DNA of 64,000 nt, taken from Eledone cirrhosa. Taxonomy: Eukaryota; Mollusca; Cephalopoda; Octopoda; Eledonidae. Under the pieces are notes generated by a model. The model had not been told where the DNA came from. It ran no database searches and saw nothing but the letters and a program-made list of their open reading frames with translations. The position numbers and the translations under genes are program-made. Positions 1-11,217 of the stretch are shown in pieces. How positions within the stretch are numbered: the stretch's first letter is position 1; each line of letters starts with the position of its first letter. Location of the stretch: assembly GCA_964016885.1 (NCBI GenBank), contig OZ024760.1:4044041-4108040 (forward strand). The letters are read 5' to 3'.

Positions 1-2961
1 TATGTATGTACGTATACATACATACTTACATATATATATATATATATATAAAATAAAGTAAAATAAAAAGTCAAATGTTTAAAATTTAGCTTCGTTTATT
101 ACTGCTATATATATTTCGGTGACAGCCATCTTTGGCTGTGACCTCTTCAGGCAGTCCGAATTAGTGTGGTATAGACAAGTACATATGTTGTTGAGGTGTA
201 TAATTTTGTCAATACTCTGATATGCCCAGTTCCTGGTTGGGTTGTTATTTCACTGAGGAACTGGAATCATATCCACATATACTCAAAATATATATATATA
301 TATATACATATGCATACATACATGCGTGCATACATACATACATATATACATACATGCATGCATACATACATATATACATACATCATTATTGGAGCTGCAG
401 GTTATATACCAGCCCGTTTGGACCAAAGTATAACTGAACTTGGATTTGTGGACAAAGAACACAGCTCCCTAATTCATAGACTACAAATGGCTGTGATAAC
501 TGGCACCATCAAAATTTGTAAAATATTCTTGTGATTCAAGGGATGACAATTTCTTTTCTTTTCAACCTTGCCACCAGGAAGGTGGCTGGTCAAAAATGTA
601 CTCGAAATTAAGAGAAAGAGAAACATACATATATGCATATATTTAAACATTAATACATACATGTATGTATGCATGCACAGATACATATATACATATATAT
701 GCATGCATACATACATACATATAGCGGTCGCCAACTCGTTTTCGAGTACGGCCACCACTTCATATCCATGTAGGAGAACTCCTACCGATGCGCTGAACGA
801 GTGTGACTTTTTAGTCCAGCCAGCGACTTGAAAACTCTGGTACAAAGACTACACTTGTGACAATTATTGACACATAGTGCTGGGCCCATGGTACCATGTG
901 ACGACAAGTGCAGAGAGATCTCCAGATATAAAGCAATGCCTGTGCCGTGAAGCTTTTATAGTGAGCAAAGGCACTGCACAAAGCCAGTCCCACTCTCTTA
1001 ACCAAGATGATATTTACCAAAAAGAAGAACAAGTCAACATCATTGGATACCATCAGGGTTGCAGGTGTTATATCAGAGTTTTCCTTCTCCTAGAATTCTG
1101 CCTTGACAAAGGCTAAGGGCTCATCTCTCCCAGTGATTTTGGATGGCCATTGACTCTTAAGAGCTCCTTTGCCCTTTGACAGGTTTTGTTTTTAGTCCTG
1201 CAGGATGTCCAAAGTCACCCTCCTCACCAAGAAACCTTGGTGGGGTTGCCAGTTTAGTCGCCAACGACCTGACCATGAGACAGGTTGTACTGGGATACAT
1301 GTTACCAGTAGCACCAACTGGATACATACATACATACATACATACATACATACATACATACATACATACATGTATGCATGTATGTATGCATGTATGTGTA
1401 TATGCATCCATACATGCAAACAAATCAAACCCTTCAGTTTTAGATCTAATGATTAGAGCACAGCTGGTTGTTGTTACTGAAACTCTGTAAATATTCCCCA
1501 ACTGTTAAACAACAATAGCCTTTTCAATACCAAACTGCCTGAAACTGCCTCTGGTTCTATGATACAGAACTGTTTATTTTAAAGTGCTTATATATATTTT
1601 TAAAATCTCCTTCTTCTTCACCCACTTATTCCTGAGCGGACTGTGGATGCAGAGTCTTCAAACACTCCTTCCAGTGGGTCCTGCCAGAAGCAACCATCTC
1701 CAACTGATCCGGCTGGATCCCCAAGTGTGACCAGCCAAGCTCATAGATATTATCCAATCATCTTGCTCAGGGTCTACCCCTGAGTCTCTGGCCAGTTGGT
1801 TTTGCCCATAAAATCTGTCCAGCAATTCTTTCCTGAGACATTCTAACCACATGCCCTCCGTATCGGAGCTGTGATCTCTCAATACTGAGAAGTAGTAGCT
1901 CTACCTGGAGTGATTTTCTGATCTCCAAGCTACACACTTTATTGAGTAACGTTACTCCACAGACCCTTTGGAGGAACCCCATTTCGGCCACTTGTATTCG
2001 CAATCATATTTTTTCGGTCATTCCCCAAGATTTATGACTATAGGTAAGGGTTGGCATGAATACTGAATTGAAGACAGTGAGCTTTTATGCCTACCTCCCT
2101 TCTTCTGATTACTGAATGCTGAAGCTGGTGCATTGTTGCACCAGCTCCTGCATTTCTTGCACTTAATTCAGTTTATATATATCTAAAAAATATCCATCAT
2201 AATCTTATGTAAATATTTTGTACAGCATTAACTCTTTCAAGCCCTGGTTCTATGATACCAGACGATTTTAAAAACCATACATCATAATTTTATGCAAGTA
2301 CATTTGTTAAGTTATGTTCCAAACACCAGCTTAATAATGAGAAAGTTTGTTGTTTTACAAAATGTCTCCAAATTATTGGTTCTTTTCAAAATATAGGCAG
2401 TGTCTCAGTAGAAATATGCTAACAAAAATGGACTAGAAATACTCTGCATCACTTATGTCCTACTGAGTTGTCTCTCGTGGCGTCTATAACCACTTTGCAT
2501 TTTGTATCTTATAAGAACGATGATATAATTACTTCACTACTATTTACACAGCCCAATGACAGGAAACCCGCGAAAGAATAAACGAACACACACCTATACA
2601 AACACATATTGCTGCTAATGGTTGTTGTTTCGTTTTTGTTTTTTGTTTTTTTATTTTGGCAGTGAAGGTTTTGCCAGTAGCATTACCAAGAGCAGGGCCT
2701 ATGAGAGTGGGGGTTCATCGGTACTTTGTTCTGGGGCCCAAAAGCTTAGAAGGCACCACAGCAACCATGCAACATCCATTTTGAGAAAAATCTTTGCCTC
2801 CTTCGGTTCCCAAAAGGGTCTTGTACCGCCTTGCAAAATTTCTCTTGGAGGCCCTGAACAAGAGCCTAAAAATTAGAAAGGTTAAGAAATGTCTTTAAAA
2901 TGTTTCTAAAAGAAAATTCACTTTAATTTTTCACTTATATTTTTCATTTATATTCTAACAG
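1..2961. other. Non-coding flank upstream of the first visible calexcitin exon
   Basis: I see no convincing host exon here. The stretch holds TACA/CATA tetranucleotide microsatellites (about 280-390, 600-725 and 1,320-1,425), a degenerate LINE fragment at 1,612-2,013 and AT-rich unique-looking DNA. Short reading frames in the CATA repeats encode only IYIYIH- or TYIHTYIH-like strings and are not genes. The first exon of the EF-hand gene at 2,962 should lie in this stretch or upstream of the window; I could not identify it. Confidence 0.6.
1612..2013 (-). mobile_element. Degenerate non-LTR retrotransposon RT C-terminus
   Basis: The minus strand encodes a decayed reverse-transcriptase tail with the signature ERSQLRYGGHVVRM at about 1,845-1,890, followed by GQRLRGRP. 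This resembles the W-x-GH-x-x-RM box near the C-terminus of many RTE-like elements. Frames are broken (two overlapping ORFs are needed). Related fragments in the same orientation lie at 19,925-20,272, about 27,300-27,390, 49,200-49,465 and about 60,218-60,285. Confidence 0.6.
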
Positions 2962-3014
2962 ATTTTAACAAAAGTGGTTATTTAGACTGGAAAAACTTCG
3001 ACATGACCAGAGAG
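2962..3014 (+). CDS. Calexcitin-like exon with EF-hand loop 1
   Basis: Acceptor TTCTAACAG and donor GTAAGT bound 53 nt that start with the last two bases of an Asp codon. It encodes the degenerate EF1 loop and DMTRE. A truncated TTAA-type MITE begins within a few bases of the donor. Confidence 0.8.
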
Positions 3015-5099
3015 GTAAGTGCTTTATCTCACAGAATATCGAATCTATGAGATTTTGATATTCATTTCGAGAACAATACCTTAATATAAGTATGAGTGGC
3101 CAGTTACAGCTGGTTTGAACAGAAAGAGGTGAGAGAATTTTGGCCGGATTTGGCAGGTTTAAATGTTAAAGGGTTAAAGTAATACATGTATAGCCATTAG
3201 TTTTTATTGCTTTACAGACAAACACATCAACACCCACACATAGAAACAAATATACACAGACACATAGAAACAAACACATACACACTCACACATAGAGACA
3301 ATTACATACACACCCACACAGGCACACATACACACAGATACATGAAGATACACACAGATATATTTATGTATAACATCTATTTGTGTGTTTGCAGGAAATA
3401 TGTCGACTAAGTGGGTGGACAAACGCCAGTGGAGAGGAAGCAAGTCGTGCGAACAATGTGTTTCTGTCAGTGTGGGAAAAACTACAGGCCGTAGCAGATT
3501 TGGACAGTGATGGCCGCATCACAGCTGAAGAATGGGTCAGTGTCCTGAATATTTTGGTCACATTATTATGGTCAATTCCATATTTACATACACCTAGACA
3601 ACTCACAAGAAAAAACATCAAGCATTAATTCAATAATGGTTTCTGATTTAGGTACAAGGCCAACAATTTTAGAGGAGAGGAAAGTTGATTAAATCGACCC
3701 CAGTGCATTACAGGTGCTTTATTTTATCGACCCCATAAAGATGAAAGGCAAAGCTAACCTTAGCAGGATTTGATCTCGAAATGTAAAGGACCGTAATTCT
3801 ATGCTGTAAAGCATGTTGTCCAACATTCTTTTAATACTATCAATCCACTACCCTTTTAGCATTAAGTCAAAAATAAAACTTCTTTCAGGTATCATGATTC
3901 TGGGCTGGTTTCTATGACTAGATGCCATTCCTAACACCAACCACATTTACAGTGTGGGCTGGGTGCTTTTTGCTGTGATACTTACACGACCACTTTACAG
4001 TGTGGGGTGGGCACTTTTTGTTGTGATACACATCCATGTATATATATATATATATATATTATTTTTGACTAGATAAAAATGTGGATAACACTGGCATCAG
4101 ATGCAGCAACATTAAAGAAAAGCAAAACCAAAGCCAAGAAATGTCAAACTGCAACTACGACTTACACCATTCCTGATTGGTTGGACAATTATATTGAATA
4201 TCGATTTAGTTTGTATGATAGAACAAGTGAGTTGATTTATTATTGTTGTTCTTGTTCTTGTTAAAGTTATGGTCATTGTCTTCATCATTGTTGTTGTTGT
4301 TGTTGTTGTTTTGCCCCAAATTGCGAAATCAGGGTTAAACATTGTTCTACACAGGAGATGGAATCATTGACATTGAAGAGTTCGAGTATGTCTTATCAGA
4401 CTTTGGAGTTCCTGCTAAAGATGCTAGAACTGCATTTATCATATTTTCAGAGGTATTTATCTATTTATCTAACTTCTAACTATCTGTCTGTCTGCCTGTC
4501 TCTCTCTCTCTCTCTCTACTCCATCCTCCCACTCCCACCAACACCACCCTTTCTCTGTAAAGTTATGTTGGTACCACAACATCCAGTCCAAACTAAAGAG
4601 GTCATGTAGATGTCACGACAAAATAACACACTGTCCACGCTGTAATGTGGTCATGTAGGAGACATGGTAAAAAGTACCCAGCACACACTGTAAATGTGGT
4701 TGGTTTTAGGAAGGACATCCAGTCATAGAAAACCAGCCAGAAACAGTTCTATATGAGCAAGACACGGTCACCTGACCCAATTTGCCTCAAATGGGACAAA
4801 CCTGTCTAAACCATGCTAGTGTTGAAGGTAGACATTAAAAAATGATGATGATGATGATGTGAGATAAAGCCTTTACTGTGAAAATACAATAGTATATATA
4901 GAGTAGTGTAGATGCTAAAGGGTTAATTACATCATTCCTTCATTGTTTAGCTAATCTTATTTATGTTGTTTCATTACAGAACCAAGAAAAGGTGGTGGAT
5001 TTAGACTACTTCAAGGAATTGTCTTTCCAATATTTTCAGTCAGATGAACCGAGTGATCTTGGTAACTTCATTACAGGTAGACTGAATTTTCTCGAATGA
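2962..5099 (+). CDS. Calexcitin-like / sarcoplasmic Ca2+-binding EF-hand protein, 3' five exons
   Basis: Spliced partial gene; exons 2,962-3,014, 3,395-3,535, 4,073-4,226, 4,355-4,452 and 4,980-5,099 join in phase to give about 188 C-terminal residues ending in TGA. Four EF-hand positions are visible. EF1 (DFNKSGYLDWKN) has Asn at loop position 12. EF2 (DLDSDGRITAEE) and EF3 (DRTRDGIIDIEE) are canonical. EF4 (SENQEKVVDLDY) has lost its ligands. Spacing, the PDWLDNYIEY helix before EF3 and the C-terminal GNF-x-x-G-x-L match the calexcitin/SCP family, cytosolic calcium buffers and sensors known from squid neurons. The entering helix and start codon are missing; EF1 begins with a split Asp codon needing one base from an upstream exon. 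Family assignment is confident; exact orthology is not. Confidence 0.85.
3395..3535 (+). CDS. Calexcitin-like exon with EF-hand 2
   Basis: 47 codons in phase 0, from EICRLSGW to ITAEEW. The acceptor is TTTGCAG and the donor TGG|GTCAGT, a weaker GTCAGT site. The canonical EF2 loop has D1, D3, D5, G6 and E12. Confidence 0.88.
3634..3830 (-). repeat. tRNA-derived SINE family A (representative, with copy list)
   Basis: The consensus, read on its own strand, has a tRNA-like head with a B-box-like GAGTTCAAATCC, then AACTTTGCCTTTCATCCTT, GGGTCGATAAAATAAAGTACC and a tail reading TTGCTGGCCTTGTGCC...GAAACAATTATT. Plus-strand copies: 22,148-22,322; 29,091-29,276; 34,126-34,325; 34,334-34,512; 38,632-38,810; 52,738-52,894 with 53,095-53,155; 53,183-53,285; 59,322-59,432; 61,015-61,240. 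Minus-strand copies: this one; 11,697-11,824; 12,355-12,380 with 12,603-12,670; 13,945-14,012; 18,970-19,068; 27,424-27,605. Divergent variants: 21,155-21,380 (+), 23,755-23,985 (-), 28,895-29,060 (-). The family is of the tRNA-derived type known from octopus genomes. Confidence 0.85.
4073..4226 (+). CDS. Calexcitin-like exon, linker and start of EF-hand 3
   Basis: The acceptor GACTAG follows a (TA)n tract. The exon encodes a Lys/Thr-rich linker then PDWLDNYIEYRFSLYDRT and ends in phase 1 at GTGAGT. Confidence 0.85.
4355..4452 (+). CDS. Calexcitin-like exon, rest of EF-hand 3
   Basis: It completes a split Arg codon, then encodes DGIIDIEEFEYVLSDFGVP and a helix ending IIFSE. The donor is GAG|GTATTT. 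Confidence 0.85.
4590..4858 (+). repeat. LINE 3'-end repeat with (ATG)n tail (family with copy list)
   Basis: This family reads CATGCTAGCGTGGAAGA...TTAAACGATGATGATG at its 3' end, preceded by TTAGGAAGGGCATCCAG and diverged CACACTGTAAAGTGGTC units. Plus copies: this one, 21,490-21,899, 28,435-28,845, 35,553-35,831, 46,335-46,372, 50,520-50,583, 55,505-55,597, 63,590-63,636. Minus copies: 3,895-4,040, 7,911-8,130, about 10,525-10,580, 10,688-10,740, 10,931-11,060, 13,355-13,460, 29,447-29,790, 33,621-33,787, 36,402-36,560, 48,651-48,940, 48,990-49,030, 50,590-50,630, 50,865-51,003, 55,927-56,165, 57,929-57,985. The copies at 30,513-31,803 and 51,008-51,163 still carry the end of a reverse-transcriptase ORF, which identifies the family as 5'-truncated LINEs or SINEs sharing that tail. 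Confidence 0.75.
4980..5099 (+). CDS. Calexcitin-like terminal exon
   Basis: 40 codons including TGA, in phase 0 after TTTCATTACAG. It encodes the ligand-poor EF4 and a C-terminus ending GRLNFLE. Confidence 0.88.
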   Translation, partial: NQEKVVDLDYFKELSFQYFQSDEPSDLGNFITGRLNFLE

Positions 5100-5533
5100 A
5101 GACAGACAAATGGCATAAAAAACTGTAGAGGTTGAGGCTTCTTTCTTTATTTAACTTTACTGCTTTACTGTTGTGATGTAGGAAATCTTGGAAGATGTCG
5201 CCAGGAAGAAATACATATAGAGATGGAAAACTGATGTTAAAATGGAATGTTTATGTTCACATAGAAGAAGGACATATGTACAAGTGTTATTGTGAACATG
5301 AATAGATGTATACACAAGCATATACATATGCTAACAAATATATTTACTTTTGTTATACGTTTTCTTAAAGAAGTGTTTAACAAACTATATTTTTAACAGT
5401 ATCTTCAAACTTGTCCAAGTGCCTGAAGACTAGGTTACAGATTTGACCCCTCTTACAGTCTGGGGATATTCTCAAAATTGAGCCTTAAAACCCTAGGTAG
5501 TGCTTTTGTTCCGTGTATAATAATATGAACATA

Positions 5534-5539
5534 AATAAA
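5534..5539 (+). terminator. Possible poly(A) signal of the calexcitin-like gene
   Basis: AATAAA about 435 nt after the stop codon. The surrounding DNA is AT-rich, so chance occurrence is likely. Confidence 0.25.
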
Positions 5540-5635
5540 TTATATATCAGTTCATATACCTGATTGAGCAGTTTTCCCTTTTTTCCTTTCTCACTTCCAC
5601 CGATATTTTACTACACACACACATACACATATATA

Positions 5636-5719
5636 TAGCCATTTCTGTATTAGATACTTATACTCTCCTATGTATTGAGTACCTTACTTACTGTGGTTAC
5701 CCCCGATTAAACCCGGGAT

Positions 5720-5765
<46 letters not shown>

Positions 5766-5850
5766 TCGTATGATGATTTCCTTTAAATGAAACAGTTCTA
5801 GTCATGTAGAAGCCATTTCTATATAAAATTTGTTATGCATAAATATTTAT
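5636..5850 (-). repeat. Dispersed repeat D
   Basis: It shares GGTAACCACAGTAAGTAAGG, a GTACTCAATAC motif and CTAGAACTGTTTCATT with 58,758-58,890 (+); a shorter relative lies at 8,285-8,365 (+). The copy at 58,858-58,925 includes an inverted repeat of about 30 bp. Class unknown. Confidence 0.55.
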
Positions 5851-6088
5851 TAATTTATCCTTTTAATTTTTATGTATTTTCCATTCTGTTCGTAGATAAT
5901 ATGATTTTTCCTCTGGTGGTATTATATCCCCTTTAATTAAACACATGCCTCTTTCTGTGTTTTTCTCTATATGCTGTCTTATAAAGAGACCGGATCTATA
6001 TTTGAGCTCATTAAACTATAGGGGATTAATGTGAGTCTTTAACTCCATTTTTAAATTTGAGAATAAATAAATAAATAAATAAATAAAA

Positions 6089-6372
6089 ATAAAAATGGCG
6101 TAGATATGCAATACAATACAATAGGAGGAAACATAATAGTACCACTGATGATGTTCCAGATGTGCAACGAAAGAACTTTGATAGACTATATATATATATA
6201 TTTATATCTGTATTTTTAACCGCTGGTCAATCAATGATAAACATTGATTGTCAAATAAATGAACTATGGAGATATAAAAGATACAGAAGCGAAAACCAAC
6301 CAAACAGTGAGTGTGTTCTGTTATTATTTCTGGCAATATTACAACAATATGATCCTCCTCAAGTATAACAAT
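6089..6372 (+). mobile_element. 5'-truncated Penelope-like element 3' repeat
   Basis: It is co-linear with the 3' flank of the Penelope-like ORF at 17,318-17,604. Both start after an (AAAT)n run with AAAAATGGCGTAGA, share CAACGAAAGA and GCGAAAACCAACCAAACAGT, and end AAGTATAACAATAT. No coding sequence remains, as expected of a 5'-truncated copy. Confidence 0.7.
6142..6196 (+). ncRNA. Candidate hammerhead ribozyme core (copy 1)
   Basis: CTGATGA is followed by a short imperfect hairpin (GTTCC/GCAAC with one C-C mismatch), then CGAAAG, a very short helix III position and ATAGT/ACTAT as a possible outer helix I. Penelope-like elements are known to carry minimal type I hammerheads. One U sits between the CUGANGA box and helix II, which is unusual. 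Confidence 0.4.
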
Positions 6373-6841
6373 ATATATATATATATTTCAAGAATAGACA
6401 AGACAAACTCAGAGGTGCAAGAAGACAAAATCTTATTAGTTTCACGCTTATGTTGTTGGAGTAATGAAAGGATGGGACAAAAGTTCACAATAAAATATGT
6501 ATTCCCACAACATGTATTGAGTACTCTTTACTTTGTTCATATCACAACTTTCAAACATAATATGATATATATATGTGTATACACACACACACACATATAT
6601 ATATATATATCATCATACAAGTCCATGTTCTATGCTTGCAAGTACGCAGGTTAATAACCTCTCAGATAAGCCAGGAGCTCACATTTTGCTTACATACATT
6701 CTTGTGCTCTACTGAGTGCATTTTATAATAGCATCAGCACTAGTGAGGTTGTCATTTCTTGTGTACCTTTCTATCCTCAACAGGGTACCTTTTCATATGG
6801 CTGTAAACTATACTTATTTGTTTCATTCAAAAGAGGTTTAT

Positions 6842-7058
6842 TTAACCCTTTAGCATTTAAACCAGCTGTATCTAACCAGAATTCTCTCACCCTTTCTGAT
6901 GTTAAGGTATTATGCTCATACTGATGTTAACGTATTATTCTCAAAATAAATAGTATCAAAATCTCATAGATTCAATATTATGTGAGATAATTAAGATAAT
7001 TAATTTACCATGAAAATATAATTATAAATATAGAATAATGTAAATGCTAAAGGGTTAA
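6842..7058 (+). mobile_element. TTAA-target MITE, piggyBac-like (representative, with copy list)
   Basis: The element is bounded by TTAA and has terminal inverted repeats CCCTTTAGCATTTA / TAAATGCTAAAGGG, with no coding capacity in about 215 bp. TTAA duplication with CCCT-type ends is the hallmark of piggyBac transposons. Other full or near-full copies: 9,832-10,035, 12,121-12,339, 12,381-12,602, 47,733-47,912, 49,675-49,888, 52,895-53,094, 57,685-57,900, 60,418-60,625. Truncated copies: about 3,018-3,178, 4,857-4,926, 38,815-38,936, 39,402-39,470, 55,316-55,500. A related element with ends CCTTTCGT lies at 46,872-46,982. Confidence 0.8.
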
Positions 7059-7081
7059 AATAATGAAAATTATTATCTATG

Positions 7082-7200
7082 GTGCTCAGGTGCACTACAA
7101 CTCATCAAAGGTGTCTGTATAGTACATAGAATAATGTACAAATGTCAGGAAAGTGAATAGTGTATGAGTCATGATATACGCACAGATACACACACACATT
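7082..7200 (-). mobile_element. CR1-like LINE 3' end fragment
   Basis: This is an inverted relative of 20,500-20,600, sharing ATGAGTTGTAGTGCACCTGA and the sequence around CATGACTCATACACT. Only the 3' untranslated end is left. Confidence 0.5.
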
Positions 7201-8529
7201 GTAGCAGCTGGCTGTTTTACTGCTATTTCTGCATTTGAGATTCTTACAATTTTTACAAAATATTCACACACCCATCGTTCCAAATCATTTCATACCCTAT
7301 TTATTTGTATTTTATAACAGTTTATATAATGTCAACAATGAGATAAATGGAAGACTTGGATGACAAACATGAAATTCCATTTCAAACTATACAAACATAT
7401 ACTATTGAGTTTGTTGAATATCAATAAAAATTAACTATTCTCCACCAGTTTTAATCTGTATATACTATCACACAATTGGAATAACGACTAAATGATAGAG
7501 TTATGAGTGGGTATATGAGTGGGTATATGTGTGTGAGTGTGTGTATATGTAGGTGTACATTTATGTGTGTGAGTGGGAGTATGTGTATGTGTTTAAGGTT
7601 GTGAATGCCGTTAACATTGATCTTAACTAAAAAATAATGTTACCTCCACCCCTCTTCACTAGATATACATAAAAGAATTTATTGGTGTGAAACAAATGAA
7701 GTTTGCTTCTTCTGTATTTGTGTAAATATATACACATGTGTGTGTGTAAATATGTAAATCTATACATATATATATGTGTGTATATATACATTCCAATTTG
7801 CTGGTTTACCACTGGGTAGAATTGGTCATTCTGCAATGTTAATCATGTCGTAATATGAGAAAAGCACTCATGGTGTGGGAACGCAGTGTGTGTGTTTCTG
7901 TGTATATATATCATCATCATTTAACATCTATCTTCCACGCTAGCATGAGTTAGACGGGAATTGTCGTCCCATTTGAGACAAGATTGGCCGGGTGACTGTG
8001 TCTCGCTTGTATAGGACTATCTGGCAGGTTTTCTATGGCTGGATGCCCTTCCTAACACCAACCACATTTACAGTGTGGACTGGAGGTTTTTACCGTGTTA
8101 CCTACATGGCCACATTACAGCGTGGACTGTGTTTTATATATATATATGATGATGATGATATGAGGGGACCTCAAAACGTTTGTGGAAAAAGTACATAGCT
8201 AAAGATCAATACATGTTCTCGTACTAGCGTGTGATAACATGTTCTAAAATGAACCCTTAAATGCATATATATATATATATAATATGTAGATTCCCGAGTT
8301 GTGTCGAGGATAGTGGGGGTAACCACAGTTGAAAAAGGTACTCAATAAATTTCTATATAAAATATATGTGTTAAGTATTTCTGTGGAAAAGGTAAAGGAA
8401 AGAGTGCTCTATGTATAGAACAGAGCTATTTAATTATGTAATAAATTATGTTGTTTATTACATAATTAAATTAAATATAATAAATGCACACACACACATA
8501 TATATGTGGGAGATACTTTATTTCACATT

Positions 8530-8745
8530 GTTCCAGTTCACTGATTTGGGAAAAAAAATGAGTTGCACCTATTATTCAAAGGGTCAGCCATGTCACATAC
8601 TGTCATGCTCAGGGACGCGCAGCAATTTTCACGTTCAAATCACGAACAAGCTGTTCTCGTTGTTCAAACAACAGGAACACTCGTCGTCGGAACCGACGGA
8701 AGACCAACACACACATGGACATTTGATCGTACAGTAGAATTCACA
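8530..8745 (+). repeat. tRNA-derived SINE family B (representative, with copy list)
   Basis: The family shows GTTGTGAGTTCGATT (B-box-like), AAGACACTTTATTTCAC, TTCACTCAGCTGG, AATGAGTTGTACC and GAACAACTGGAACACTC. Plus copies: this one, 18,213-18,430, 33,068-33,325, 35,275-35,505, 54,108-54,345, 58,922-59,205. Minus copies: 33,790-33,955 and 46,722-46,858. A third SINE type, with a tRNA-like TAACCACTAAGCCATG end, lies at 53,310-53,472 and 63,212-63,330 (both minus). Confidence 0.7.
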
Positions 8746-9831
8746 TCGTCGAAACCAATATATGAATCATCATCATTATCGTCATCATCATCATGGTGTG
8801 TGTGTGTGTGTGTTTAGTGGAGAGGGGGGAAATACCATTTGTTTATGCGACATTGATTTATTTTTACCTTGAGAACCATAACAGCTTGACGTTGTTCACA
8901 AGCCGTGTGTGTTTGTTTATCTCTGTGTATGTGCGCGACCGCGTGTGTGTGTGTTTGTATGAACGTATGTGTATTTGTATGTATTAAGATAAAGGTAGGT
9001 AGAAAGAAATATTCCATCTATATTAATATTCAAACAACGTCTGTCTAACAAGTCAATTCATTTTGACATTGAAATGTCGAAATCAAATCCACCTTCCACA
9101 CTGTTGTCAAAATTAATTTTTACAATTTAAAAATTGTAAAAAAATAACTACGTGAAGTAAAATGTAAGAAAAAAATAACAAGGGACACGACTCGTTAAAA
9201 CCCCATTTAAAACGCATTATACAAAGTTACTTCCCTTTTTATTATTTGTTTGTATCTATATATAAAGTTGAGTGACTTCCGTCCGTCCTTACGTCACACA
9301 ATGTGTATTTGTGTGAATGTATGTGTGTGTGTGTAAAAGGAAGGAAGGGGATGGTGAAAAAACTATACAAAAACAGCGGCTGGCGTTCTATGGCTGTGTT
9401 TGTGCATTTATATTTACATACTTATACATATAAATGTATGCATATGCACATACACACACGCACATTCACCTCAGCGTTTTGAAAAAATCCTAGTTTTGGT
9501 AAAAAATAACAGCACGAGATTATACTAACTGTCTTGTACGTTGTAAACACATCAGTACACTCTACTATCAGCTTATAGAACTTTGTTTTCCAGCATCCAT
9601 CATTAATTTACACCAACACATATATATACTAGAGCAGACAATCTCTCTTACATACATACATAGACTGATTGCTTTAATACTCACCTACTCTCTCCATTTC
9701 ATTACAGCTGCTGTAAATATTCCACCTATAACAATCACTAACATCTATAGGAAGCGCAGTGCTGTTTTCAGTGAGTGCGGAGCTAATAAAAAGAAGTGCA
9801 CGCTTGCACACACATGTACATATATATTAAG

Positions 9832-10035
9832 TTAACCCTTTAGCATTTAAACTGGCCAGAATTCTTTCACCTCTTTCTGTTCAAACCAGCCATAATTGAC
9901 CACTCAAACTGATGTTAAGGTATTCTTCTCAAAATCTCATAGATTCGATGTTACGTGAGATATTTATGTGAGGTAAAGCTTTTACCATGAAAATATAATA
10001 GTAAATATAGAGTAATGTAAATGCTAAAGGGTTAA
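9832..10035 (+). mobile_element. TTAA-target MITE copy
   Basis: TTAACCCTTTAGCATTTAAA at the left and AAATGCTAAAGGGTTAA at the right. Both TTAA boundaries are intact. Confidence 0.8.
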
Positions 10036-10736
10036 AGTTTCTCTCAAGCCTGGAGGCTCATTAGGCCAGTACTTATCCCAATCTCCTTGGCATTAAACAA
10101 CTGGAGCAATAGTAGCCCAACTGTCCAGCATACAGCAGATGTGAGTTTAAGTTCCACAGGCGATGCTGTTAACTTTTTTCCATCCAGGGAATTTTACACC
10201 AAATTTGTTAAGACTATTTTTCATAGTAAAAACAAAAACATCCATTGAAGCTTCTAACACTAAATTAATCTATATACTACTAAAACTCTGTGATTGTGTG
10301 CTCACCTCTAATTTAATACAGCCAAAACAGCACATAATGGTAAAATACTTTGAAAGGAAGTTGACCCTGAAATGGGAATACAAATGGAATAAAACAAGTT
10401 TCATGTTAATCAAACCATGAGTTCCCGAGATACGATTTTTTTCCGGGTACCTCCATAAATAGAGAGAGAGAAAGAAATTGTGGTTGTGAGAGAGTAGATT
10501 GAAATTTTTATTTTACATTATATACATCATCATCATTTTATGTCCGCTTTTCCCTGCTTGCAAGGGTGGGACATATACATGTCTGTACATATTTTAATTA
10601 TTTATAAATTATTTTTAAGTGACCATGATTTTAAAAAAAATCTTTAAGTGAACGTGACTCACACACCCACATATATATATATATATATCATCATCATCAT
10701 CACCGTTTTACGTCCGTTCTTCCATGCTAGCATGGG

Positions 10737-10773
<37 letters not shown>

Positions 10774-10885
10774 ATTAAAGACAAAGGAAAAAACAATGGT
10801 GGGTGGGAGGGTCATGACTAGAACACTTTGAAACAGGACTCACCGAGGGTTAATCAACAACAACAACATTTCATGAAAAATATAT

Positions 10886-10891
10886 TTTATT
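10886..10891 (-). terminator. Likely OMA1 poly(A) signal
   Basis: On the minus strand AATAAA lies about 180 nt after the OMA1 stop codon. It is followed within about 25 nt by a TGTTGTTGTTG stretch that fits a GU-rich downstream element. Confidence 0.5.
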
Positions 10892-11067
10892 GTAAAAGTT
10901 GTAAAAATTTTATCCAAATTTGTTGCATTTCATCATTATTATTATTATTATTTTATGTTCGTTTATCCTTGTTGGCATGGGTTTGACAGATAATTACAGA
11001 CATGTCAGGACTTGATCAGTGCTACTGACTTCCTAGATGGGTCAGGGGACCACATCTTGCTAATTAT

Positions 11068-11217
11068 TTATGTCACAGTGTGAACTTGATTTAAATTTTG
11101 ACTTGTCTGTTGGCTTCTTATCATGTCTTCTACCATCAATTCAAAGTTTTTAATCTTCAGTCTTGGATCAACTGGAGGTAATCGAGGGCATCCACATTGC
11201 TCTCGGATTTTCTCCGC
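11068..11217 (-). CDS. OMA1: OMA1 exon 8, C-terminus and stop
   Basis: 50 codons including TAA, after acceptor CTCTGAAG. It begins [20 protein letters not shown], matching the conserved C-terminal Cys/Pro segment; the last 30 residues are divergent. Confidence 0.9.
   Translation of the reverse strand, partial: AEKIREQCGCPRLPPVDPRLKIKNFELMVEDMIRSQQTSQNLNQVHTVT

Larger units (their letters stand above)
5100..11067. other. Intergenic region between the calexcitin-like gene and OMA1
   Basis: No host exon was recognised. It contains a likely 3' UTR just after 5,099, microsatellites (5,725-5,762, 6,370-6,390, 6,575-6,610, 8,265-8,282, 10,672-10,690, 10,740-10,770), a Penelope 3' repeat with a hammerhead candidate, two full TTAA MITEs, a SINE-B copy and several LINE tails. 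The small ORF at 10,163-10,420 has no recognisable domain and I do not call it. Confidence 0.55.

Noticed and set aside
2622..2876. ORF starting MLFRFCFLFFYFGSEGF as a possible first exon of the calexcitin-like gene
   Set aside because: It lacks the expected amphipathic F-x-x-VF-x-x-(Y/F)D helix and any donor in phase 1 near a GT; it is not an EF-hand entering helix.
10163..10420. 85-codon plus-strand ORF
   Set aside because: No recognisable domain, AT-rich, and no splice partners; likely a chance frame in repeat-derived DNA.
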